DNA of 64,000 nucleotides from Verpa conica (lineage: Eukaryota; Ascomycota; Pezizomycetes; Pezizales; Morchellaceae): assembly GCA_033030425.1 (NCBI GenBank), contig JAUFSD010000005.1, positions 1,415,001 to 1,479,000 of the forward strand. The letters run 5' to 3'. Every line of letters begins with the position of its first letter. Position 1 is the stretch's first letter. Below the pieces are notes generated by a model, which ran no database searches, had not been told where the DNA came from, and saw nothing but the letters and a program-made list of their open reading frames with translations. Below are positions 1 to 11,265 of this stretch, piece by piece. A program made the position numbers and the translations under genes.

Positions 1-225
1 TAGTGATGGGTACGCAAGACATTATAACCTTAAAATACAGTAGTAATAATTTAATAAATACTACTGATATTTAGGGCCATAGACGGGAGGAGGGAATAGC
101 GAGATGGAAGTCAACGAGAATTTCGGCCAAACCTTCATTTACCAAGGTTTAAAAAAATTCTCGTAATACCCTCTCATTCCCCCCCCCTCCTTCTTTGGTC
201 TAGTGTCTCACAGGTCCCATCACTA
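1..225. mobile_element. MITE-like foldback element in a DSN1 intron
   Basis: The two ends carry the same ten bases, TAGTGATGGG, in inverted orientation (1-10 and 216-225). The similarity continues imperfectly for about 30 bases inward. Inside are two further palindromes. CAGTAGTA (38-45) pairs with TACTACTG (59-66). ACGAGAATTT (114-123) pairs with its complement at 155-164, and nested in it AAACCTT (129-135) pairs with AAGGTTT (144-150). Both ends have TA, which would suit a TA target duplication as in Tc1/mariner-derived MITEs. There is no coding capacity. The left end coincides with the window edge, so its boundary is not fully visible. It lies in what should be an intron of DSN1. Confidence 0.55.
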
Positions 226-260
226 GCTAGGGTTTATTCCGATGGCTTCTTAAAACATAC

Positions 261-1460
261 CTACAGCTCGAGCATTTGCATCTTTATCATTCGAAGGGCC
301 ACCCGGTGTCAACGCCCTCCGTCCACACCACGAAAGTAGCTGCTTCATCCGCTGCGGCTCCAATAGCTCGTCATGAATATGCTTGAAGAAGTCCTCGTGA
401 GCAATCTCTGCATGAGGCTCAGCTATAATACCAAGAAAAAAAGTTAAAATTAGTCAAATGTGCCCCACTTCACCCCACTCTTCTATAAAGAAGTGCCGGA
501 AACATTAAAAGAAAAAGATTGGAGACTGTAAGTTTCTCAGGCTGGCATACCGATAACTCCCGTGTCCATCAATGAGCTTGCTCTGCGACCTCTCATTCCC
601 ACACTACTCCGCCTGTTTCCTTGACCACCCTTCCTCATCTGCTGATTCCTCCTAATAATTGGCGTATCTGATACCGGTAACACCATTTTCATACCATCCC
701 CACCCCCGCCCCCAGATTGCAGTGTTGGTATTCGCGATGGCGGGGAAGCCGGGACCGCAGCAACAGCAGCAGGAGGAGCAGCAGGAACCTTCTCTTTTGA
801 TTTCTTCCCTTTCCCCTTCTCCACCACCTTTACCACCTCCTTCTGCTGTTCCTGTTGGATCTCTTCAATCTCCAATGAAAATGCCTTCTTTCCCTTGACT
901 CTTTTCGGCTCCTCCGCCACTGGCGGTGGTGGTTCGGTAGTGCGCTTTTTCGGTACCTTTTTCTTTGGAGGGTCCGGGGGTGGTGCCGGAGGTAATTCTG
1001 ATGATGATGACGATGCCGCTATCGTTGTCTGTATTGATTGAGCGGCCAAGCTTGACCTTGTTGTCCTGCGTGGGCGATACAAAAAGCCATCATCTTCTTG
1101 TACTGCTGGTTTCGACTTTTTCTGTTTCTGTAATTCAGCCATATCAGCACCTTATCCCTATCCCTATCCCGCACACAGGGGAGAAGAAAATAGAAGCCAG
1201 TAATATCAAACAAAACACAAACACAGAACAAAATGATGAAACAATCTCCTCATCCAGCGTGACAAAGTTTATAAGGAAAGAAAGAAAGAGGAGGAAAAAA
1301 AGGGAGGAAAACCTACCTTCTTAGGGGGCTTCTCTCCATCATCACTCTTCTTCTTCTTCTTTGCCGGTGCCGGCGCAGGCGCATTATTTTCTTTCTCCTT
1401 CCCAACCACAGCGCCCTCGTCCGCCATGCTTTTCCGTTTCGGCCGCGTGCTGGTCGGCAT
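261..1460 (-). CDS. DSN1: Dsn1/Mis13-type kinetochore protein, 5' part (partial)
   Basis: Subunit of the Mis12/MIND complex, which links the inner kinetochore to Ndc80. Visible exons are 1317-1460, 551-1127 and 261-422, with GT-AG introns and frame kept across both junctions. The start is the ATG at 1460; an in-frame ATG at 1502 is the alternative. The N-terminus is long, basic and proline/lysine-rich. Exon 2 ends with a motif typical of the family, RRSSVGMRGRRASSL, containing two RRxS sites like the Aurora B targets known in Dsn1. Exon 3 encodes a conserved stretch, with EPHAEIAHEDFFKHI followed by LEPQRMKQLLSWCGRRAL. The frame then meets GTATGT at 260 and stops. The C-terminal coiled-coil part must lie left of the window, beyond the foldback element. 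The family call is from motif recognition; the C-terminus is not seen. Confidence 0.8.
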
Positions 1461-2444
1461 TATGAGTGTTTGGAGCGGCCGGGTCGCGTATATGGGCATC
1501 AAGAGTTCAATCGCAAGTACAGCAAGCTGGCTGGAGGGGTAGGCACCGTTGGGGACTGGGGCACACCCTCACCGCGCCGAGAAGGAATTATCCCGTGACC
1601 AAATTAGCTTGTTGCTTTGTTAGGGCTGCGAGCTGTATGCTTGTATGCGTAGCCGTCGTGGGACCCCTGGTGGAGCTTGTTGACCGGATGAGCGGATTGC
1701 AGGTTGCTGATTGACAGTGGCAGTGGGTTGTTGTCGGCGTGGGCGGGCAGGCGGCGGGGATGGGGCGATGGGTGGTGATGGGTGGTGATGGATGGGGGGG
1801 TGTTCGCGTTGTTGCTGCCTCTGCTTGTTTTGATTCACTTTGTTTTGGCGATGCTGGACAAAGAGCACGCGGGCCACGGGCTTGGCGCGTCAACCACAAT
1901 CAACAGCACTTTACGCACACACGCGTGCATCCCAGCACAGCAGGATCCTCTATCTAAAAGGGATAACCCCCATTGGTAATAATGCCTTGCTTCGTACATG
2001 CATATCTTCTTCCTCCACTACTACACTTCTCTGATACTTGATCCAATTCATGCTTGTTGAAATGCCTCCCACCCACAAAATCATAAAAAAACTAAAACAA
2101 AAATCACTCCCGCTGCTGTAGACCTAGCTTCCATGTTGAATAAAAAACCCTCTCGCCCATATGTATATGGGCCAACAATTGCCGAACCCGATGATGAATG
2201 AAATAAAAATAACAAGCCAAATAAAGAAGTGAAGAGATTACAACTGGCCATAATCCCCCTATAACAACATCGGACGGCCTTTTTTATCTCCCAAAATAAA
2301 AGTCTTATCTGAGACCAAATACGCCTTCTAAATCATAAAACCCCCATGGATCCTCTTTTTTGGTTGGTACCTCCCATACCCTCATCTATTTGATAATATG
2401 TCAGTACATAACTATATCTCGGTTGGGTAGGGTGGTGTAAATAC
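1461..2444. other. Intergenic, DSN1 5' end to PSD2 3' end
   Basis: No gene is supported. The stretch near DSN1 is GC-rich, with a G-rich tract at 1739-1800 containing the repeated unit GATGGGTGGT, and should include the DSN1 promoter. From about 2050 it becomes A-rich and probably contains the PSD2 3' untranslated region. Confidence 0.6.
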
Positions 2445-5400
2445 CTATTCAGCTTGTGGTGCCAAGCTACCTTCGATCCTCCTCCGAGCCTCCATCTTTT
2501 CTTCTTGACTTACGTTTTCTTTCCTCATGGTCACAGCTCCAGTTTCAGGTATGTGACCGATGCTCATTCCCACGCGGACCAATGTTTCCAGTGCAGTAGC
2601 CGAGTTATCAATAAGGTCCTCATCAAAAACCATCCTACCAGGTTCAAACAAACAAACAATAGTACTACCACCAAACTGGAAATAACCCAATTCGTCTGTA
2701 CGCTTGACCTGCTGGCCAGCCTTCGCTGTAATGACCGTGCTACCAACCATCATGGCTCCGACGCAAATGACCATCACTCTACCATGTTCTACAGAATCTA
2801 TAGGTACGCAAATACGGACATTTTCACCATACACATCAAGCCTATTATCGGAGTTAGCACTGGGTTTCTGTCGGCAGTGGTCCTATAATAACTTACGCAG
2901 ATCGAATAGCCATTGGATTGACCGTATAATACTCTCCCTTAATCAATTTGGGTTCACCCATAAGCCCGTCAACAGGAATGTGGAACCTGTGGTAATCCTG
3001 TGGTGCCAGCCTAAATATTCCCAATCCCCCCTTTTCAAACCTCTTGACATCCTCGGGATAGGCGTCCCCGAGGAGTCTTTTGATTGTGAACTCTCGGCCT
3101 TTGATCCATATTGTTGTTGCATCGTCAACCTTATTGAATACTACAGATCGGCAATCCGCTGGCGAGACGATGACTCTTGGGTCATCTGGCGAAGCGCAGG
3201 GGCGTGAACCGGGTTTGAGAGCACGGTAGAAAAATTCGTTGAACCTATGCTTTGTGTTAATAAAAGCTCTTTGGGAGCATTTATAGGAAATTATGCGTAC
3301 GTCTTAAATTGGTCCAATGGCAATAGAACCTCGGAAAGGTCAAGCTGATGAAAAGCAATAAAACCCTTGATATCCCTAGCGGAAGCAGGGTTATCAAACT
3401 TCTTCCCTTGCTTCACACTGAGTGAATATAACAGTTTTTTGACTATAAGAATTAGCCTTTGTCCAACGCCGCATATAATAGCTCAGGGCAATATACTCTT
3501 CTTGTTCTCCATGCTGCTGCTACTGAGACCCTTGTAAAGCAGTCGAATACCCAATCGGACATAGACGCTCATCCTCTCTTCCTGGATTTGCCCAGTAATT
3601 CTGTCTTGGACCAAGATGTTGGCTGAGTTTGCGCCCAACTTGTAGCCTCCGTAGGATATTTTTGAGATAACCTTAGAGTACCACTTACGTTGCGCCTGAC
3701 TAGATGTCACGAACCCTCCCATCACAAGCTTATCTACCTGTCTCCAGTCTTGTGACGCACATGTCGCCAGGTGCGTCACAATATCTTGCTCCGACCTTTT
3801 ATTGAGACGGGGCTGGTGACACAGCGGGCACTCTTTGATTTGGATGACGTGCTCTTCCGCTCTCTCATCCGCAAGATCGTTCTCTCCGAGCATCAGGCCC
3901 TCCTCTCCAGCAGTGCCAAGAACATTGATACTCTGCGTCGGCGGCAAAGAGACCATGCTCCTACTCCTTGGGTCGGCCGGGGTATTTGAGCTAGTACTGT
4001 CATCCGATTTCTGAGATCCATCATCCCTTCCTGAATCATCCTTTCCAGGTACAGAAATATGCGGAAGGTGGGAGCCTATCCTCTTTCCTAGTGGTGTCTT
4101 TGGCGTAGTTGACGAAAGCTGGTCCTCTAGACAGATCACTGCCTGATCAATCGATAACTCAACATTCTCCAAACTTTCAACCCCATTCTCCTCTCTAAAT
4201 CTCTCAAAGAATCCATCAATCGTATGGGCGGACAATGTAGATCCCAGAGTATCAAGCATAGTGGTAAGTTCTACACGACTGATTTCACCACTATCATCCG
4301 CATCATACTGCCTTAGCATGACCCTCCAAAACTGCTGTCGAAGCGCAGGATACGGGACGTATTTAGCTTTGATCCTGATTTCGGGATTGTGTTTATCCTC
4401 CCATCGATCTTTATTCTTGAGCGGAAGAGGCAATGTGTACGGCTGCAAATCGTAGTCCATACTCTCATTGTTTACTTGTACCATTCTATTTCCGGGCGGG
4501 ATAGGGCCAGTTTCATCACCTGGAGTCAAAGTTCCATCTGATGGGAAACCGCTTGCTATGCTCCGTAATGAAGTGGCTGATGTTTTCCGCTCAAGGTCCG
4601 GACGACCTTTCCTATTAGCGGAAAGGTTTGTTCCGGAAGATGAACGGGGCAACGGCAAGCGGAAACGCGATTTTCCGGTACCAGATGGAGTCATGGGGGA
4701 AACCGGGCCGCCATCGTCTTTCAACGGCTCTCGGAGGTTGTACAGTCCAGTTCGTGCGTCGGCGACGGGCTGTGTTGAAATAATCTCTTGCAACGCAAAG
4801 TTCGTTTGTGCTACAAAATCATTCGATGAGAACTTATCGCGGTCTACAACTGCAATGTTTAAAGAGTAGTTTCGTTCGTGCCGCAGAACTTGGAATACCA
4901 TTTTTTCGTCGTATACTGGGTTTAGCGAGTGACGTATGTGTCGGGTACGGTATGTTTTCTTTCCCAGTGAGACGACAACAAAAGGATCCATATCAAAACC
5001 GGTGCGAGTTACTGTGTCCCGTTAGTAGGTGAAAATCTGATATGGATATCGAGTGAATTAAACCCACCATTTCTCTCTGGTGGTAAGTCTGTAATAGAAT
5101 TGATTTCCAGGAAAATGACCCCGACAACATCAGACTCTCTTGATAGTTCATAGTGGCGGCCTTTTTTGTCGCTTCCTGCTTTACCTTTCATTATTGATGG
5201 AGAAATTGAAGGTGTCATCGAAACTGTCGTCCCCGTCCTCCCAATCCTTGGGTGATCTAGTGTCCCGTCCGGACCTGCTTCGTCATCTTCATCCGAGAGA
5301 CCCGTATCCCCCAAATCCCGTGAAAGAGGATCATCAGGCTCATAGATACTAGGTGATACGCTTGGACTCGGGGTGCTGCTGAAATTACTCAGCCAGAATG

Positions 5401-6263
5401 CCCATTTCTGCATGATTTGATCTGGTGTCGCAGCATCGTTGGACGTGTCCACAAGACAGAGTTGAAGTTGTATCTCCCCGGAAATAGTGGCCTTTTTCCG
5501 ACTAGACTTTAACGGGAACCATCGAGGCTGAAGGATGAGTTGTTGGGTTAGCAGGGGGGGCCATTATTAGGATGAATCCGAATTTCATTTAAGGTGCTTA
5601 CTGACCTCTTGGCTAGTCCGTCCATTCGAGAAAAATTCATCAAGTTGAACCGTGAAGTCGCCCATGTAATCCTATATTGCCCGCCCCGCATGTCAGAAAC
5701 TCGAAAATAATCTTATTGCCTCACTTTCCTTTTTCTCCTCTCCGGCCCCCAACAATATTCCCCCGGGGTAGTAAGTCCAAACCTTTCCGAACCGGTCCTT
5801 GTCCCAACAAACACATTCCAGTGTAGTTGAGTTGGCCCCACTGAGGGGCATGTTAAATGTATCATGCCATTCGGGATCGAGAGTCTTCGGGATCGCTTCG
5901 GTTTGAAAGCGATACTCACTCAGTGATACGACAAGGTACTAATAACAAACAAAAGAGTCAGTTTCCGTGGGGGGCGGGGCAAATTGTGGGGGAGGTAGGG
6001 ATGAGGGAGACTGACTGGATCGCTGAAGCCATTCTTATCCTTCGGAGCCAATTCTCGGCCCTGAACAATGGATCAAAGTCAGCGGTGTGAACTTTCTTTT
6101 TTATTCGAGATCTATTTGGAATTCATACTCTGAGTACAGTAGCCTTGAGTACGAGAGGGCTTTCGTTCATGAGCTTTGGTGAACCTGATCGGCTTGGTAC
6201 TGGAGATGTAGGTTTTGAGGTAGTCTTCTTTCGAGTTGGAAAGGGGAGGTTAAGGAGCACCAT
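2445..6263 (-). CDS. PSD2: Phosphatidylserine decarboxylase, Psd2 type (C2-C2-EF-PSD)
   Basis: Converts phosphatidylserine to phosphatidylethanolamine; Psd2 enzymes act on Golgi/endosomal membranes. Nine exons: 6129-6263, 6016-6060, 5783-5938, 5606-5671, 5068-5527, 3497-5011, 3301-3442, 2897-3244, 2445-2841. They sum to 3264 bases, 1087 aa, with frame kept at every junction. The first C2 domain lies at about 36-145 and the second at about 265-375. The EF-hand loop DADDSGEISRVE is at 524-535, with calcium ligands in place. A Cys-x2-Cys...His...Cys motif starts near 682. The catalytic domain fills the last 300 residues, with the conserved DYHRFHIP and the self-cleavage motif GGST (about 1013-1016), whose serine becomes the pyruvoyl group in this family. 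Length matches filamentous-fungal Psd2. Introns are 53 to 111 bases. No break is seen. Confidence 0.95.
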
Positions 6264-7091
6264 CTTGTCACAAAATCAAGCCCTGTCTATTTTTTCTTGA
6301 TTGAGGGGAAACTGCGAAGAAACAAAAAGCCTGATTGTGCGCGGTCTGGGGAACAGCTCAAGGCTGATTTGCTGATCAGAAGGGGACACAACAGTGACAG
6401 GTGCAGCAGCAGGCACAGGCACACGCACAGAAGCACAGGTAGTTGAAGCTGGGTTAACGAGATCGCGAACAGATATCGTGTACTCTCCTTGTCCCTTCTA
6501 TCGTAGGTATTCGGCTGCTCAACAGTGGAATGGGGGACAGGAGGATGGAGAGAGTGTGAAGGATGAAGTTGTTTTTTCTTGTTCAAGTTACTGCAGAATT
6601 CGGATGTGAAGACAAAAGTAGAGAGGGCAAGCGGGCCCAAGTTTCTCAAGCTGCTCTCGACAAGAGACCATTCAGGGTATTTCTCCCAAATATGCGGTTT
6701 TAACTTCGTCAGACTCGCAGACAGCCAAGCTCAAGCCGCTTCCCCTTTCCCATAAGCCTGTCCCAGGGGTGAGGGGGGAGCTGCTGGGGGGGAGGGGCAT
6801 TGGAGGAGCAAATGTACTACATGCAATCACCAGTATAAAGCCGTCATCTATACATACATAGAAACACCGTGTGGCCCTGGAGGAACAGAAGCCCCCAGTG
6901 GTTCCAAACATGGACCACTGCGCGCTGGGAGATTTACTCATGCATGATGTGGGAATATTCAGCCCCGTGCCCTCTCCACCAACAACACGAGATGCCATCG
7001 CGTGGTTTTGACTGAGGGTAAACAAGATGCATACATAACATATGCCACAATATACGTAGACACTCCGGATTTAGTAGAACTCTACATATAT

Positions 7092-7151
7092 TTCCTCTGC
7101 TTCCTCCTGCTTCCTGCTTCCTGCTTTCTGCTTCCTGTTTCCTGTTTCCTG
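7092..7151. repeat. CTTCCTG minisatellite
   Basis: About eight head-to-tail, slightly degenerate copies of a seven-base unit CTTCCTG/TTTCCTG. The tract is purely pyrimidine plus G on the plus strand and non-coding. Confidence 0.8.
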
Positions 7152-9725
7152 GAATCTGGCCCTGCCCATGGGTGTGGTAAAGACCGCGTGTATAGACATC
7201 ATAGCTGTGGACCCCCCCCATCACTTAAATACCGCTAGCCTGTCCGTTCCGTGTTCTCCGTTCTTCCCCCAGTCCTCCGGAAGCCATCTCGACCGAGACA
7301 AAGGTCATCCACATGGGTTCCTCATTTAAAGGTCTGAGGCTCTCCGGAGCCAAGACTTCCCGAATATCTTGGGGACTGGAAAATAATGGAAGGAATCATC
7401 TCCATTACCAGGATATCATGATTATCACAGTAATAAGCTCTGTCCCCCTCTCTATCAGAACGGATGTAAGATCATCAGTTCCCGGCGCATCAACCGACGT
7501 CACAGCCTAAAGGTGTGTGTGGCAGAGAGTGGGTGTAGGTACATACTTGTCTTCAATTAGAATCCCATGCCCAGAGCCTTTGGAATAACCACCTTCCATC
7601 CAGTTTCTAAACCTAAGGCATACATCTACATACGCGCCTACAAAACAAGGAACGGAAGTTGCGGCATCAAGTAAGAAACTGATTCGCGAGTATATGATTA
7701 CCTGACTACCCAAAAGCCCCATCAATCAAAGTCCTCTCTAATAACTTGGAAGGCAATGGATTTATTGGGATCACCAACCTCTTTTTTTATAACACCTTCG
7801 CCTGCTCAGTACATACACGGGGTGTGTGTAGGTGCGGCTGATCCGGTGGTAGACAGCGGTTATTTTCTGTTTCTGGAAGAAAAATAGAAACAACTCTTCG
7901 CCTTAGTACTACCCACCTCCTCAACTAATGTTAATGGGTGGTACAGTAACCTGGGTGGCTGGAAATATGTCCTATCAAACAGCAGTAGCATCAATTAGAA
8001 CCCGCGATGAGTTCTCTCCAGGAAATAACAAATTGATCTGCATTGCTAAACACATCGCGCCCCCTCTAGAATCCCCAGCATCACCGGCCGGCTAAGCTAT
8101 TTCTAATATATGCGCCGCCGCCGCCCTAGATTTTTCTGACTCGATACACCTTGTGCGGCCTCGCCAAATTCCCCCCTTGTGCGACGGCGGCGAAATTTGA
8201 CCAAAATGTTATATAGCGGGGTAAACATGGAACACCCCTCCCCGTGGCTAAGCTCTGGCTGTGTCTGCTTTAGGGAGGAAATGACCAGTCACAAATGCAA
8301 TTCAAGCCCATGCTTCCTATTTTGGATCTCGATGAAGCTTGATCGTGCAGTAGGAAAGAAAAGAGCCAGAGCATCTTGATCATATTCCACCGGGTTCCAG
8401 GGGGAGCAGGCAGACAAAAAATAAATAACCCAAATTCTAACCTAGCCTAGAATCTTATATTGCGCCTAGCGATGGTTGTATGTAGGTCATGGGCCCTAAG
8501 ATTAGGGGAACTTCCTTTTTTTCTGTGCGACCACAACATTCACAATAATTTGATTCTACTAGTATGATGGCTGTTTACTCGGGAGAGGGCTGAACACATA
8601 TTGATTTGAACCGACTCTACTCTGACACTATATGCAACGCGTTTAGGGTTTTACAACATCCTTGAGAGAGCCTTGACAGGGGCTGCTTTGTCAGCCTGCA
8701 CAAGTTCGAAACTCATGATCGTTGATTAATATAGTAAGTATCGCATACCGATCACGATAAAAAGATCTAGCAAGTATATAAGTAATTTAAGGTCGTATTC
8801 AACGGTGAGTCGGCTTCTAATTGACACCGGTCCCCGGTAAAGAAATATCGTATCAGGCACCTTGCTCAAAGGGGAGGGAATGTTCCTACTAGTATGATAG
8901 CTAATCTGGAATTCACACCTCCTAATCAACCGTGTCGGCGCATACATAGCCCCCAAGCTGAATAGCCGCTCAGTTATGGAATCTGAGGTATTTCATCTGA
9001 GATATAGACATAGCGCCTTCCCATATCCAGCTTGTGGAAGAAGCCGATAAAATAAGGGTGTTAGTTTATTTTCGGTCTTAGGAATTCACAAAAGACTTAT
9101 GTTAACTATCAGTACAGAGGCAGTGCAGAGTGCATGCCAAGACAACTACACCGATACCCGCTAGCACAAGAAGCTTGATACACCGAGTGATAATCTGTGA
9201 CTACAAGTGTAAAACGTCATCAGCTTTATGCCAAGAAAGACTCGACCATCTTGGCCTTACGATTACTTATCGATACAGGCGATTGGGGGACGAGGGTTTA
9301 CACAAAAATTTCCTACTAATCCCTAGCATCATTGATCATCAATCTTGGGGGAAGAGTGTACTAAAATGCTGCGCCCACGATAATCGCGCCAAAAGAATTA
9401 GGCCGCGTGTTCCAGGAGGGCTAATTTAGACTCTTAAGCGACGTCACTTACCGGGGAGGATTGCGTTTTGCGGGGGGTAGAGGAGAGACAAAGGCTGAGT
9501 AGATACTCGTGATAGGGGGCCCGGGGCTGAGGTGTTTGTGTTTGTCTTGGGAGCTGTGCACCCCTAGATATCTCCTAGAATATGTCTGTCATTCAATGGA
9601 TTTTTATTAATATCATATTATAGAGGGGGGAACTTGAACTGCGAGTGGCTGAAGATTGGGGTCGGGTGGAGTCGGGTCCTCGGTCTGGGGTTTAAGGCTA
9701 AGATATTATGACCTAGAAGCTTGGA

Positions 9726-9744
9726 TGTGTGTGTGTGTGTGTGT
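9726..9744. repeat. GT microsatellite
   Basis: Uninterrupted alternating TG/GT run of about nine units in intergenic DNA. Confidence 0.9.
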
Positions 9745-11265
9745 TGGGAGGGCAGTTGAGTAAAGAGTGTTCTAGTTAATATAGTTACCTATAGGTAAGT
9801 ATCTAAGTTGTAGTAATTACGAATATTCAAAGTACTTTACGAGCCATCGAGTGAGTTTTTGTGACCCTTAGGAGACAAATCTGTTATGGCACCTGTGAGG
9901 CATAGCTAATACAAAATTAAAAACCTTCTTAAAATTCTGTTTGTTTATTCAAGAGTTTCTTGGGTACGGGGTTAGACCGTGGTATTAAGATTATTGCAAA
10001 TATGCTGGTTATTCCCCTAGGAGAGAGATGGGGGGGTCTAAGCTCCTCAAGAAGCTTCTAGCTTATACATGAAGTCAATTTTATGTGATAGATATCTCAA
10101 ACCAATTAGAAGTGTTGTCAACTCAGCTATGGTGCGCGCGGTCCTAAATTCGGACCAATACTTTGAGTCGATATTCCAACACAAATAATGCATAGAATTT
10201 TGTATAAATATTCTGAAAGTTTCATAATGTACTATTAAAGACCCTCAAATTTTTGTAGGCCACTGGGGGCTATTTTTGTCTTCACTTATAAGCGTAGGAA
10301 GTGCCATATGGAAAAATTCCCTATTATACCTAGTCCATGACTAGATGTACTTAGGAAGGCCTCTTCAGCACTATATATTAAAGGGCTATTTTTTACGCTA
10401 CAGATACTGGGGTATACTTTGTCTATATTTTTTGGGGGGGGAACAGTCAATAATATTAGGCATACATGAGTGTACTTGGGCTAATTTTTTGTTAGTCCGG
10501 GTTTAAGACCGTGCGCATAATACTAGAATCATGGATATCACTCGCACCGCTTGTCCGAGCCCTGGGAATATAATACCGAGATTAATAAAATAGGATCGAA
10601 ACTATATATCCTAAAGTAAGGTAATGTAACCTACTTATCTTCAAGAGTATTAATTCGTAGTGAGGTTGATTAAGCTCTATTGTAATGGCGCCCTGAGATA
10701 TCTGGGTGCTGAGTGATCTATCGTGATTCCAAGAATCTACTGTACTACAAAGAAGTCGTGTTAAAGGATGTTGGATTAAAGAAATAAATATTAAGATAAT
10801 TTTAGGAAAATAACTCGGCTTTATAAGGTAGCTACTTCTTAGGGAGTATAAACACATGGTATCACTCGGTTCAGCAACTCGCGCTGTTTACTACAATTAT
10901 TTTTTGGCTCTTAGTAGGAAACCAATATTTGTATTCGAGATATTTATTTTGGACATCCTAATATTGTATTCGCGATTTCTTCTATTAATTATGAGTCAGG
11001 GATAATTTTAAGATAATGGCTGGTATGGATGTAAATGTGAGGGCATAGTTCCAGGGGCTGCATTAGGTGTGGTTATTGCACGTCACCTCTCCATTAGCTC
11101 TAATATGTCTCCAAAACCCTCATCATGAAATTCGTTCGCTTCATAACAAAATGCAATATAATATACTTTTGGAACCCATTTATTTCAATTTTTTTTGATA
11201 GATCCCTGAACCCCCCAACATACAAGAAACGAGAACAAGAACAAGAAAAGCACACAAGAAACAAA

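Larger units (their letters stand above)
6264..11265. other. Gene-free tract between PSD2 and RPL3
   Basis: Five kilobases without a supportable gene. The first few hundred bases should hold the PSD2 promoter. Frames of up to about 120 codons occur but show no recognisable domain and no plausible splicing. Contents I can name are the minisatellite near 7.1 kb, a GT microsatellite at 9.7 kb, a 13-base direct repeat (8556-8568 and 8886-8898) and AT-rich unique DNA from about 9.5 kb on. Confidence 0.6.
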
